A DNA stretch of 15,603 nucleotides from contig PLBZ01000032.1 in NCBI GenBank assembly GCA_003134675.1, forward strand, positions 1 to 15,603, in the 5' to 3' direction. This document shows positions 1 through 6,167 of the stretch, one piece after another. Every line of letters begins with the position of its first letter. Position 1 is the first letter of the stretch. The notes under the pieces were generated by a model that had not been told where the DNA came from, ran no database searches, and saw only the letters and a list, made by a program, of their open reading frames with translations. Source of the stretch: Solirubrobacterales bacterium. Its GTDB lineage: Bacteria > Actinomycetota > Thermoleophilia > Solirubrobacterales > Solirubrobacteraceae. Position numbers and translations under genes: made by a program.

Positions 1-333
1 GAGCCGATGCAGGGCGAGCCGGTACAGGGCTTGCGCTCGTTGGACGACGGTTTCATCCCTCCGATCATCGACATCTCGCTGCTGGACCGGAAGATCTTCG
101 TGACCAACCGCGACGCGATCTCCTGGACGCGCAAGCTGCTAGACGAGGAGGGTGTGTTCGCGGGCGTCTCGAGTGGCGCGATCGCGAGCATCGCAGTACG
201 AATCGCAGGCGAGCTGGACGAGGGAAACGTCGTGTTCGTTGTGTGCGACGACGGCTGGAAGTATTTGTCGAGCGGCATCTACACGCTGCCGGTCGACGAG
301 ATCGAGAACCTTGACTCCACCGTCTGGTGGTGA
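1..333 (+). CDS. cysM: Cysteine synthase, CysM type (3' part; start lies before the window)
   Basis: This is the C-terminal 110 residues of a PLP-dependent cysteine synthase (fold type II). The frame is open from base 1 and ends in TGA at 331-333. Visible landmarks are GVFAGVSSGA, the Ser/Gly loop that contacts the PLP pyridine nitrogen in this family, and CDDGWKYLSSG, where many classical O-acetylserine sulfhydrylases read closer to SSGERYLS. The GWKYLS form and the aromatic C-terminus (DSTVWW) recall actinobacterial CysM, the O-phosphoserine-dependent enzyme that takes sulfur from the thiocarboxylated carrier CysO. The next gene is a Mec-like peptidase, the known partner that frees cysteine from CysO, which supports this over CysK. 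Substrate choice is inferred from family and context, because the N-terminal half with the PLP lysine is outside the window. Confidence 0.9.
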   Translation, partial: EPMQGEPVQGLRSLDDGFIPPIIDISLLDRKIFVTNRDAISWTRKLLDEEGVFAGVSSGAIASIAVRIAGELDEGNVVFVVCDDGWKYLSSGIYTLPVDEIENLDSTVWW

Positions 334-741
334 GTGGTGCGCATCAGCCGGACCTTGCTCGATGAGCTGATCGCGCACGCCCGTGAGGACCCGAAGATCG
401 AGTGTTGTGGCCTCGTCGCTGTCGAGGACGGGATAGGCAAGCGCGCCGTTCGGGTCTATCGCGCAGAGAACATCCATGCAAGCGCGCTGAAGTTCGAGAT
501 CGACCCGATGGAGCAACTGAAGCTCACAAACACAATTGAAGAGCAGGGATGGGAGATAGGCGCGATCTACCACTCCCACGTGCGCAGCGAGCCGTATCCA
601 TCGCAGACCGACATCAGCTTTGCCGCCAACTGGCCGGGTCTCGAGTGGGTGATAGTCGGCTTGGCCGGCGAGGAGACCGAGGTACGCTGCTATCTGATCG
701 AGGGGGGCGAGGTCCGGGAGGTTCCCCTCGAGGTGCGGTGA
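334..741 (+). CDS. mec: Mec-like JAMM (M67) zinc metallopeptidase
   Basis: A 135-residue single-domain JAB1/MPN/Mov34 protein. The JAMM zinc site is complete: Glu23 in IECCG, then His80-Ser-His82, seven residues, Ser90 and Asp93 (HSHVRSEPYPSQTD). The length equals a lone catalytic domain. In Mycobacterium tuberculosis the family member Mec (Rv1334) cuts newly made cysteine from the C-terminus of the carrier CysO. Its position directly after cysM, with the GTG start immediately following the cysM stop (a second in-frame GTG follows at 337), argues for that role. Other M67 proteins act on other ubiquitin-like carriers or tails, so the substrate is inferred. No cysO-like gene lies downstream; if there is one it should be upstream of the window. 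Confidence 0.88.
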   Translation: MVRISRTLLDELIAHAREDPKIECCGLVAVEDGIGKRAVRVYRAENIHASALKFEIDPMEQLKLTNTIEEQGWEIGAIYHSHVRSEPYPSQTDISFAANWPGLEWVIVGLAGEETEVRCYLIEGGEVREVPLEVR

Positions 742-1115
742 TGGCCGCGGACCAGCTCGTCTGCCCGACCTGCGCGCGAGCGCACCCGCCTGACGAGCGC
801 TTCTGCACCGTCTGCGGCATGCCGCTGGTGCATCGGGCGAGGGAGGAGTCCGCGAGGAGCGAGCGTCAGCAGAGAGCACGCAAGATCAAGCCGCAGTACA
901 GCGAAGGAAAGCTGGTGAAGGTCGCCAGCGCACAGAACGGCGCCGAGGCGGAGATGATCCAGGGGATGCTGCTCGAGGAGGGAATCCCGAGCATGGCGCG
1001 CCGCTCGCTGGGTGCCGATGTGGCGGACTTCCTCGTCGCCGGGCGACGCGACGTCCTTGTCCCAGAGTCCGGAGCTCAAGCGGCCAGGGAAGCGCTCGCC
1101 TGGGAACAGCCCTAG
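741..1115 (+). CDS. Zinc-ribbon protein with DUF2007-like domain
   Basis: A 124-residue protein whose ATG overlaps the mec stop by one base (TGATG), so it is probably translated with mec. Residues 8-25 form a small zinc ribbon (Cys8-x2-Cys11, Cys22-x2-Cys25). A basic linker with RQQRARK follows. From about residue 52 (LVKVASAQNGAEAEMI) to 119 the sequence resembles DUF2007, described as a putative prokaryotic signal-transducing domain and recognisable by its 'EAEMIQGMLLEEGIPS' helix-turn and 'VLVPE' strand. No enzyme motif, signal peptide or membrane segment is present. Function is unknown. It ends 9 bases before a convergent gene. An upstream in-frame ATG at 549 lies inside mec and is not credible. 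Confidence 0.83.
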   Translation: MAADQLVCPTCARAHPPDERFCTVCGMPLVHRAREESARSERQQRARKIKPQYSEGKLVKVASAQNGAEAEMIQGMLLEEGIPSMARRSLGADVADFLVAGRRDVLVPESGAQAAREALAWEQP

Positions 1116-1124
1116 CGCGGCCGT

Positions 1125-1754
1125 CTAGACGAGGACGGGCTGCCCGGCTTCGCGTGTGATCGCCTCGATCTCCTCGGAGGCGCGTTCGAACTCAGCGTCG
1201 GAGAGCACGGGGGTGCCCTCGAAAGGAAGCTCGCGCTGCAGCTCGACCCATGCTTGGGTTGCGGTGTACTCGTCCTTGACCTTCACGGTGACCGGCCGCG
1301 GGATGCGGTAGGTGCGTAGGAGCAGAACATGCAGCGGCTGATGACGGCGCCAGCCGAGACGCTTCTCGGCATAGTCGGTCGTCCACACGTAGAAGGGGGA
1401 GAGAGCGTCGACACAGCGTGGGTCAGCGATCGTAAAGTGACCGGCGACTTCGGCCCAGGCACGAATGCGCACCCGGTCGGGCTGCTGGATGCCGCCGGCG
1501 GCGAAGGCGTGCGGTGGTGGCTCGCCGTCGCTCCAGACGCCCTCCTCGAGCGCGCGGCGTAGCTCGGGCTGATGGGATTCGCGCACCAGGTCGCCCGGCT
1601 GGTGATCGAAGGTGGGGTACAGGAAGAAGCGCTCGTGGGCGAGCCGGAACGGCTTCTCCGGTTCGCGGATCCCGCCCTTGCGGAGTGTTATGAGTTGCTC
1701 ACCTTCGGCAAGAGCGCGAACGGTGACAGCCCATTCTTTGAAAGCAATTGGCAT
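1125..1754 (-). CDS. DUF1802 family protein
   Basis: A 209-residue protein of the DUF1802 family, function unknown. It carries the family's opening AFKEWAVTVRALAEGEQ, the block LRKGGIRE, the central RFFLYPTFDHQ, and the C-terminal half with TTDYAEKRLGWRR and HVLLLRTYR. The ATG at 1754 puts the conserved AFKEW block at residues 4-8, where the family begins. The frame stays open to an ATG at 1889, but that extension is AT-richer and has no family resemblance, so it is treated as leader. No good Shine-Dalgarno precedes 1754, so the start is not certain. In some genomes this family sits near restriction or DNA-handling genes; nothing here supports that. It is convergent with the zinc-ribbon gene ending at 1115. 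Confidence 0.82.
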   Translation of the reverse strand: MPIAFKEWAVTVRALAEGEQLITLRKGGIREPEKPFRLAHERFFLYPTFDHQPGDLVRESHQPELRRALEEGVWSDGEPPPHAFAAGGIQQPDRVRIRAWAEVAGHFTIADPRCVDALSPFYVWTTDYAEKRLGWRRHQPLHVLLLRTYRIPRPVTVKVKDEYTATQAWVELQRELPFEGTPVLSDAEFERASEEIEAITREAGQPVLV

Positions 1755-1915
1755 AGAAAAACAAAGAAGAATTAAGGGAACGTCTCGATAAGAAACTGCG
1801 GGCCCTGAGGCGCCATCCGAAGCGACCGAATGGCGGGGCCGACCCATTAAAGATACGAAATCCTCCAGGAAATCCCAAATCTCCTGCAAATGGACACCTT
1901 TTTTGGGCTAAATCG
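1755..1915 (-). promoter_or_regulatory. Leader/promoter region of the DUF1802 gene with an inverted repeat
   Basis: A 161-base gap, clearly richer in A and T than its surroundings. It holds an imperfect hairpin at 1811-1835 (CGCCATCCG, 7-base loop, CGAATGGCG, one mismatch), nested inside GGCCC at 1801-1805 and GGGCC at 1836-1840. No T-run follows on either strand, so it does not look like a simple intrinsic terminator. A run of six T on the plus strand at 1899-1904 lies just past the end of the dehydrogenase gene. It probably carries the promoter for the minus-strand DUF1802 gene, but I could not assign -35 and -10 boxes confidently. Confidence 0.35.
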
Positions 1916-2803
1916 CTACAGGCGCCGGCCCGCGAGGCCCTCGGCGGCCTCGATCATGGCCGCATAGTCCTCCTCGCCGTGGCCCCGGCCCATCGTGGCT
2001 GTCAGGAGATCCCGGGCGTGTGCCGCGGAGGCGAATGGGACTCCCGCTGCCTGGGCCTCCTCGAGGCAGAGGCGCACGTCCTTGAGCATGTGCGCTGTCT
2101 TGAACAGGGGCGTGAAGTCGTGCGTGCGCATCGCCCCGGACTTCAGCTCCAGCTGAGCCGAAGCGCCTGAGCCGGTACAGACGACCTCGACGAACGCATC
2201 GAGGTCGATCCCGGTGGCTTGGGCGAGCAGCAGCGCCTCGGCGACCGCCGCCGCGTTGGCTGCGCCCACGGCGTTGTTGATCAGCTTGAGCGTCTGGCCC
2301 TGACCCAGCTCGCCCACGTACCTGATCAGCTCGCCCATTGTCTCGAGCAGAGGCTGGGCACGTTCGAAGTCCGCTGGCTCGCCTCCGACCATGATCGTCA
2401 GGGAGCCGTCCGCCGCTCGCGGCGATGAGCCGGTCACCGGCGCATCGAGCATTCTCACCTCGCGCTCGCGCAACGCCGCGCCGATCCGCCGGGTGTCCGG
2501 CGGGGCGATCGTGGACATATCGACGCACAGTAGGCCAGACCTGCCGGCCTCGATGACGCCGCCCTCGCCGAGCAGCACGGAGGCGACCTGCTCGCCATCG
2601 ACGACCATGCTCACGACAATGTCGCTGACGCGCGCGACCTCGGCGGGTGTGGCAACGGCAACTGCGTCGTGCTCGGATGCCCAGTCGGCGGCCTTGCCGT
2701 GGGTATGCGTCCAGACGGTCAGGGGGAAGCCGGCGCGCGCCACGTTAGCGGCCATGCGCGAGCCCATGATCCCGAGGCCGAGGAAGCCGATCCGCTCAGG
2801 CAT
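1916..2803 (-). CDS. NAD(P)-dependent 3-hydroxyisobutyrate dehydrogenase-family enzyme
   Basis: A 295-residue beta-hydroxyacid dehydrogenase, the normal length for the 3-hydroxyisobutyrate / tartronate semialdehyde reductase / GLYR1 family. The Rossmann motif G9-L-G11-I-M-G14 opens the protein (IGFLGLGIMGSRMA). The substrate-binding signature DAPVTGS is at 120-126, and GQGQTLKLINN at 168-177 supplies the catalytic lysine, Lys173. The all-helical C-terminal domain follows. It oxidises or reduces a small beta-hydroxy acid with NAD(P), but substrate cannot be read from sequence. Position 31 after the second Rossmann strand (TVWTHTHGKA) is not the usual Asn-Arg pair that marks NADP preference. 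It starts 26 bases after the small Cys/His gene and is probably co-transcribed with it. Confidence 0.92.
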   Translation of the reverse strand: MPERIGFLGLGIMGSRMAANVARAGFPLTVWTHTHGKAADWASEHDAVAVATPAEVARVSDIVVSMVVDGEQVASVLLGEGGVIEAGRSGLLCVDMSTIAPPDTRRIGAALREREVRMLDAPVTGSSPRAADGSLTIMVGGEPADFERAQPLLETMGELIRYVGELGQGQTLKLINNAVGAANAAAVAEALLLAQATGIDLDAFVEVVCTGSGASAQLELKSGAMRTHDFTPLFKTAHMLKDVRLCLEEAQAAGVPFASAAHARDLLTATMGRGHGEEDYAAMIEAAEGLAGRRL

Positions 2804-2829
2804 CCTCTGAGGATACGACTCCGAGCCTC

Positions 2830-3264
2830 TCAGGCCGCTACGAGCTCGCGGTCCTCGGTATCTGCCAGGTGCTGGTGGGACGGGCAGTAGCCATTGTGCG
2901 GTAGGGGTACGCGCTGGCAGGCGGCGCCTTTACGTGTGGTCGCGCGGCACTGTGGCGCTACGCCGCAGATGGAGGCGTAGCCCGCGAGGGGATTCTCGAT
3001 CAGGAACTGCTGCGCAAAGCCGATGTAGCGGGCGACGACTTGATGGACACGGCCCTGCTCGCTCATTGGGAAGTGAGAGCGGATATCGCAGAACAGCGTC
3101 CGCTCGGGGCGCGCGAAGTAATGCCGGTCGACGGCCATACGCTCAACGACTGCCTCACAGGCCCGCAGGACATGCTCGTGATTGGCGTTGGCGGCGACAC
3201 CAGGCTTGGGAGCCACGATATGGGGAGCCAACTCCCGGTAGATGGCCCGACTGAACTGATACAT
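2830..3264 (-). CDS. Unrecognised small protein with C-terminal Cys/His zinc knuckle
   Basis: A 144-residue protein I cannot assign. Residues 1-95 look helical and soluble, with no signal peptide or membrane segment. The C-terminus carries CRATTRKGAAC...YCPSH, that is Cys106-x9-Cys116-x10-Cys127-x2-His130. This resembles a small knuckle (C-x-A-x-T-x-x-G-x-x-C...Y-C-x-x-H) seen at the ends of many unrelated bacterial proteins and presumed to bind zinc. The ATG at 3264 is backed by a good purine-rich site (GAGGGG, about 6 bases upstream). Two longer frames over this gene are shadows. It lies upstream of the dehydrogenase gene with 26 bases between, and downstream of nadB with a 167-base gap, so it probably has its own promoter in that gap. 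Confidence 0.75.
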   Translation of the reverse strand: MYQFSRAIYRELAPHIVAPKPGVAANANHEHVLRACEAVVERMAVDRHYFARPERTLFCDIRSHFPMSEQGRVHQVVARYIGFAQQFLIENPLAGYASICGVAPQCRATTRKGAACQRVPLPHNGYCPSHQHLADTEDRELVAA

Positions 3265-3381
3265 GGCGACCCCTCACCCTCTTTCTCGATCGAACTGGCC
3301 TTGGAGCACACCCGCTGTTCCCAGAAGACTCCGTTCCTCCAAAGACATTCCACGAAAAGAACACGTGGATGACGAGAAAGG

Positions 3382-3411
3382 ATCGAGATTTGTGGGAGAG
3401 AATCGAGATTT
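3382..3411. repeat. Short direct repeat ATCGAGATTT x2 in the spacer after nadB
   Basis: ATCGAGATTT occurs at 3382-3391 and again at 3402-3411, start to start 20 bases, about two helix turns. It sits in the AT-rich 167-base spacer between the end of nadB and the start of the small Cys/His gene. Same-face spacing suits a regulator-binding site upstream of the minus-strand gene starting at 3264, but that is inference; chance is possible in AT-rich DNA. The rest of the spacer (3265-3431) shows no terminator hairpin or RNA gene. Confidence 0.4.
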
Positions 3412-3431
3412 TTATAAAGGACCCCGAAGAA

Positions 3432-4913
3432 TCAGACCCACCTCTGCCAGGAGCCGCTCCCGTCGCCGGCGATGACGAAATGACGCTGATCCAATGCGGG
3501 ATCGCGCTCGGGATAGTCCAGGCGCTGGTGGGCTCCCCGGCTCTCGGTACGCTCGAGTGCGCTACGGGCGAGCAGGCGAGCCAGCGGATGGGGATCGTCG
3601 AGCAGCCGGCGAAGACCCTCGGCAGAGCGTACGATTCCCGCGTCCTGCCACAGAGCGTCGCGGGTTTGGGAAGTGGCGGGTGCAGGCGATGAAAGAGCCT
3701 GGAGCGCCTCGAGCTCGACTGTCAGGGCAGTTGGAGGGGCGTAGGACTCCGAGAGGGTGTGGAGGATCGCGCGGCGAGCGAAGACAAAGCACTCGCTGAG
3801 TGAGTTGGAGGCGAGGCGGTTGGCGCCGTGGAGGCCGGTGCAGGAGGACTCTCCGACGGCGTAGAGACCGGGCAGGGTCGAACGTGCGTTTAGATCGGCG
3901 ACGATCCCGCCCATCATGTAATGGGCCGCCGGGGCAACTGGGATCAGCTCGTTCATGGGATCCAGGCCGGCCTCGCGCAGCGAAGCGACTACGTTGGGGA
4001 AGTGGGCCGGATCGATCGCGCGCATGTCGAGACCGACCGAGCGCTCCTCTGTCTGGAGTAGGCGCAACTGGATCGCGCGGGAGACTTCGTCGCGGGGGGC
4101 GAGCTCGTCGACGAAACGCTCGCCGGAAGCGTCGTGCAGTGTTGCGCCCTCGCCGCGGATCGCCTCGGTGATGAGGAAGCCCTCGCGTCCAGCGAGCCCG
4201 ATCACGGCGGTGGGATGGAACTGCAGCAGCTCGAGGTCTGCCAGCGACGCGCCGGCGGCGTGCGCGAGCAGCAGGCCGATTCCCTGGGAGCCGGGCGGGT
4301 TGGTGGTGCGTGTCCATAGTGCCGCGGCTCCGCCCGTGCCGAGCACGACCGCGCGGGCGGAGACGATCCGTCCGTCATCACAGATCAGACCACGACAGCG
4401 ATTTTCGGAGTGCCACAGCGCTCGCGCCCGTGCACCCTCGAACACGGCGATTCGCGGCTCCTCGGCTACGAGCGCCGACAGCTGGCGCACCACACGGCGG
4501 CCTGTCGCGGAGCCCCCGGCGTGCACGACGCGCCTGACCGAGTGGCCGCCCTCCAGGCCGAGAGCCAGGCGTCCCGAGCGGTCGCCGTCGAAGCGGACGC
4601 CCAGCGCCTGTAAGTCTCTTACGCAGGCGGGCGCCTCGCGCACGAGGATCTGGGCTGCCGAGGATCTGACGAGCGCGCGCCCGGCACGCTCAGTGTCGGC
4701 TAGGTGCAGCTCGAAGCTGTCATCAGCGGCGAGTGCCGCGGCGAGGCCGCCCTGTGCCCAATAGGAGGCTGTCTGGGCCAGGGGTGTGGCCGAGATGAGC
4801 ACGACAGTAGCGCCGTCGCGCGCCGCGCAGAGCGCGGCATAGAGCCCGGCGGCGCCTGCACCCACCACCGCGACGTCGGCCTCGAAGACTGGGCCGGCGT
4901 GAGCGGATTTCAC
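3432..4913 (-). CDS. nadB: L-aspartate oxidase
   Basis: A 493-residue flavoprotein that oxidises L-aspartate to iminoaspartate, the first step of de novo NAD synthesis. The N-terminal FAD motif VVGAGAAGLYAALCAA contains G18-A-G20-A-A-G23. Family blocks follow in order: SYWAQGGLAAAL, LQFHPTAV, LITEAIRGEGA, the active-site RDEVSRAIQ, HYMMGGIVAD, GLYAVGESSCTGLHGANRLA and SNSLSECFVF. A short helical C-terminal domain closes it (RGAHQRLDYPERD). The frame is open much further upstream, but GTG at 4913 is chosen because it sits 13 codons before the FAD strand and overlaps the upstream stop as GTGA. No nadA or nadC is adjacent, which is unusual. It is the last gene of the 7112-to-3432 run. Confidence 0.95.
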   Translation of the reverse strand: MKSAHAGPVFEADVAVVGAGAAGLYAALCAARDGATVVLISATPLAQTASYWAQGGLAAALAADDSFELHLADTERAGRALVRSSAAQILVREAPACVRDLQALGVRFDGDRSGRLALGLEGGHSVRRVVHAGGSATGRRVVRQLSALVAEEPRIAVFEGARARALWHSENRCRGLICDDGRIVSARAVVLGTGGAAALWTRTTNPPGSQGIGLLLAHAAGASLADLELLQFHPTAVIGLAGREGFLITEAIRGEGATLHDASGERFVDELAPRDEVSRAIQLRLLQTEERSVGLDMRAIDPAHFPNVVASLREAGLDPMNELIPVAPAAHYMMGGIVADLNARSTLPGLYAVGESSCTGLHGANRLASNSLSECFVFARRAILHTLSESYAPPTALTVELEALQALSSPAPATSQTRDALWQDAGIVRSAEGLRRLLDDPHPLARLLARSALERTESRGAHQRLDYPERDPALDQRHFVIAGDGSGSWQRWV

Positions 4914-5464
4914 CGTTTCAGGGTCGGCGTGAAGAGGGGGTTGGAGGTTGGTGTGGTGGCACGCGGTGTGGTGCGGCCTGGAGCTCGGGTGCTGGGAGTT
5001 ATCAGGCGCGGCGTGGTGCTGGGGCCGGTGAGGCCAGCGTGCGGGGTGGTCGTGCCCGGTGTGCCGGAGGTGGTTGTGCGGGGGAGGACGCTCGTACCGG
5101 TGAGGCCAGTGCCTGGAGTTCTCGTGCCGGGGACGGTGGTGGGCGTAGTGGCGGTGGGCGCTGTTGTTTGGGTGGGCGCTGTCGTGATGGTCGTCGTTAC
5201 GGGAGCCGTCGTGGAGCGATCGGAGCCGCCGGCGAGGGTTACGAGTGCGGCGGCGAGCACTCCGAGCGAGAGCGCGGCGAGAACTGCGAGCGCGAGGACC
5301 GGCGCCTTCCAGGAGGGGGATGCTGCCAAGCGCGTGCGTGCCGCGGCGCCGCAACGCAGGCACCACTCCTGCTCGAGACCGAGCGGCGCGCCGCACAACG
5401 GGCACGTCTCGCTCGCGGGCGGGGGAGCTGCGGTTGTGGCTGGGGAGGGAGAGGCGACGCTCAC
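4910..5464 (-). CDS. Zinc-ribbon, single-pass membrane protein with Thr/Pro-rich tail
   Basis: A 184-residue protein of unknown function. Order: a short Ser/Pro/Ala-rich start; a zinc ribbon with Cys21-x2-Cys24 and Cys35-x2-Cys38; a hydrophobic segment at about 54-78 (PVLALAVLAALSLGVLAAAL); then about 105 residues dominated by Thr, Pro, Ser and Gly with TTxPGTxTPG-like repeats. With the ribbon inside, the tail would reach out through the cell wall, a plausible stalk or O-glycosylated region. The GTG start overlaps the upstream stop as GTGA, and its own stop overlaps the nadB start the same way, so the three genes are coupled. The Thr codons read in the next frame give a His-rich artefact upstream of nadB. 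Confidence 0.8.
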   Translation of the reverse strand: MSVASPSPATTAAPPPASETCPLCGAPLGLEQEWCLRCGAAARTRLAASPSWKAPVLALAVLAALSLGVLAAALVTLAGGSDRSTTAPVTTTITTAPTQTTAPTATTPTTVPGTRTPGTGLTGTSVLPRTTTSGTPGTTTPHAGLTGPSTTPRLITPSTRAPGRTTPRATTPTSNPLFTPTLKR

Positions 5465-6147
5465 GCGCCCGGGCCGGAAGGACGGACGATCACGGTGGGT
5501 TGGTCAGGATCGGACTCCGCTGGCGTGGCTGGAGGCGGAGCGGCTGTCGGCTGGGCAGGGGACTCGGCGGGAGCAGGCGCCGGCGCTGGGGCGGGGGCGG
5601 TTGCCTGTGTCGGAGCGGAGGTCGGCGGATTAGTCGCGGCGATTGGAGCGGGAGGTGTGGGCGCGACGGGTGCGGGCTGGCTTGGCGCTGGGCCCGACGC
5701 GGATGGTCCGGCGACCGGGCGCTCGGCATGACGGTCCATGGCGAGCCCGCAGTTGGGACAGAAGCGGTCCTCGCTGCCGTGAATCGCCGCGCAGCGCGGG
5801 CAGGCGGCGATGCCGGCGTCGCGTAGCACCGTCACCGACTGATGCTCGGCGAGGGCTCCTTCGAGCGTGCGTAGCTCGGCGTCGATGTGTCCGAGCGTTG
5901 AAAGCTTGGCGATCACCAGTGCGTCGTTGCGTTGACCGAAGCGGTGCAGGTTGAAGACCAAGCCGCCGAGGTCTCGATAGGCGAGCTCACGGGCCTTGCG
6001 CAGGAATCGCGCGCGGCGGCGCATACGTCCGCGCTCGCTGAAGCCGGGCGGCCCGGCAGGCATCGGGGCATCCACCACAGGGTGCTCGCCCGGCGCTTGG
6101 AGGGGGGCGGCTAAAGGGGCCGTTTGAGGTGTGCTCTGCTCCACCAT
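5461..6147 (-). CDS. Zinc-ribbon protein with Pro/Ala-rich C-terminal tail
   Basis: A 228-residue protein I do not recognise by function. Residues 36-110 are charged and helical (RMRRRARFLRKARELAYRD, then LSTLGHIDAELRTLEGALAE), suggesting a coiled or helical hairpin domain. A zinc ribbon follows (Cys116-x2-Cys119, Cys130-x2-Cys133; CPRC and CPNC). Residues about 145-228 are low complexity, nearly all Pro, Ala, Thr and Ser, with a PAPAPAPAP run. There is no signal peptide or membrane segment, so it is likely cytoplasmic. It begins 20 bases after the glycosyltransferase stop and overlaps the next zinc-ribbon gene by 4 bases. ATG at 6147 is used; in-frame ATGs at codons 29 and 42 are alternatives. 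Confidence 0.8.
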   Translation of the reverse strand: MVEQSTPQTAPLAAPLQAPGEHPVVDAPMPAGPPGFSERGRMRRRARFLRKARELAYRDLGGLVFNLHRFGQRNDALVIAKLSTLGHIDAELRTLEGALAEHQSVTVLRDAGIAACPRCAAIHGSEDRFCPNCGLAMDRHAERPVAGPSASGPAPSQPAPVAPTPPAPIAATNPPTSAPTQATAPAPAPAPAPAESPAQPTAAPPPATPAESDPDQPTVIVRPSGPGA

Positions 6148-6167
6148 CGTCCCATGCTACCCGCTAT

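Noticed and set aside
139..879. Long minus-strand frame across cysM, mec and the zinc-ribbon gene
   Set aside because: Antisense to three recognised genes; high-GC frames stay open by chance and the product has no family features.
3265..3431. Possible remnant of a mobile element in the AT-rich spacer
   Set aside because: No terminal inverted repeats, transposase fragment or target duplication found; the other AT-rich spacer (1755-1915) shares no long word with it.
3369..3692. Plus-strand frame beginning in the spacer and running antisense to nadB
   Set aside because: Most of it is the reverse of the nadB C-terminus; only about 20 codons lie in the spacer and no ribosome site is seen.
4914..5405. 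His-rich N-terminal extension of nadB (frame open to 5405)
   Set aside because: The His/Pro/Arg-rich run is the Thr/Pro codon stretch of the overlapping membrane protein read in another frame; the GTGA junction at 4913 and the FAD motif position set the nadB start.
4704..5633. Long plus-strand Val/Gly-rich frame of 309 codons
   Set aside because: Antisense shadow of nadB and the zinc-ribbon membrane gene; no domain, repeated GTG/GGG composition only.
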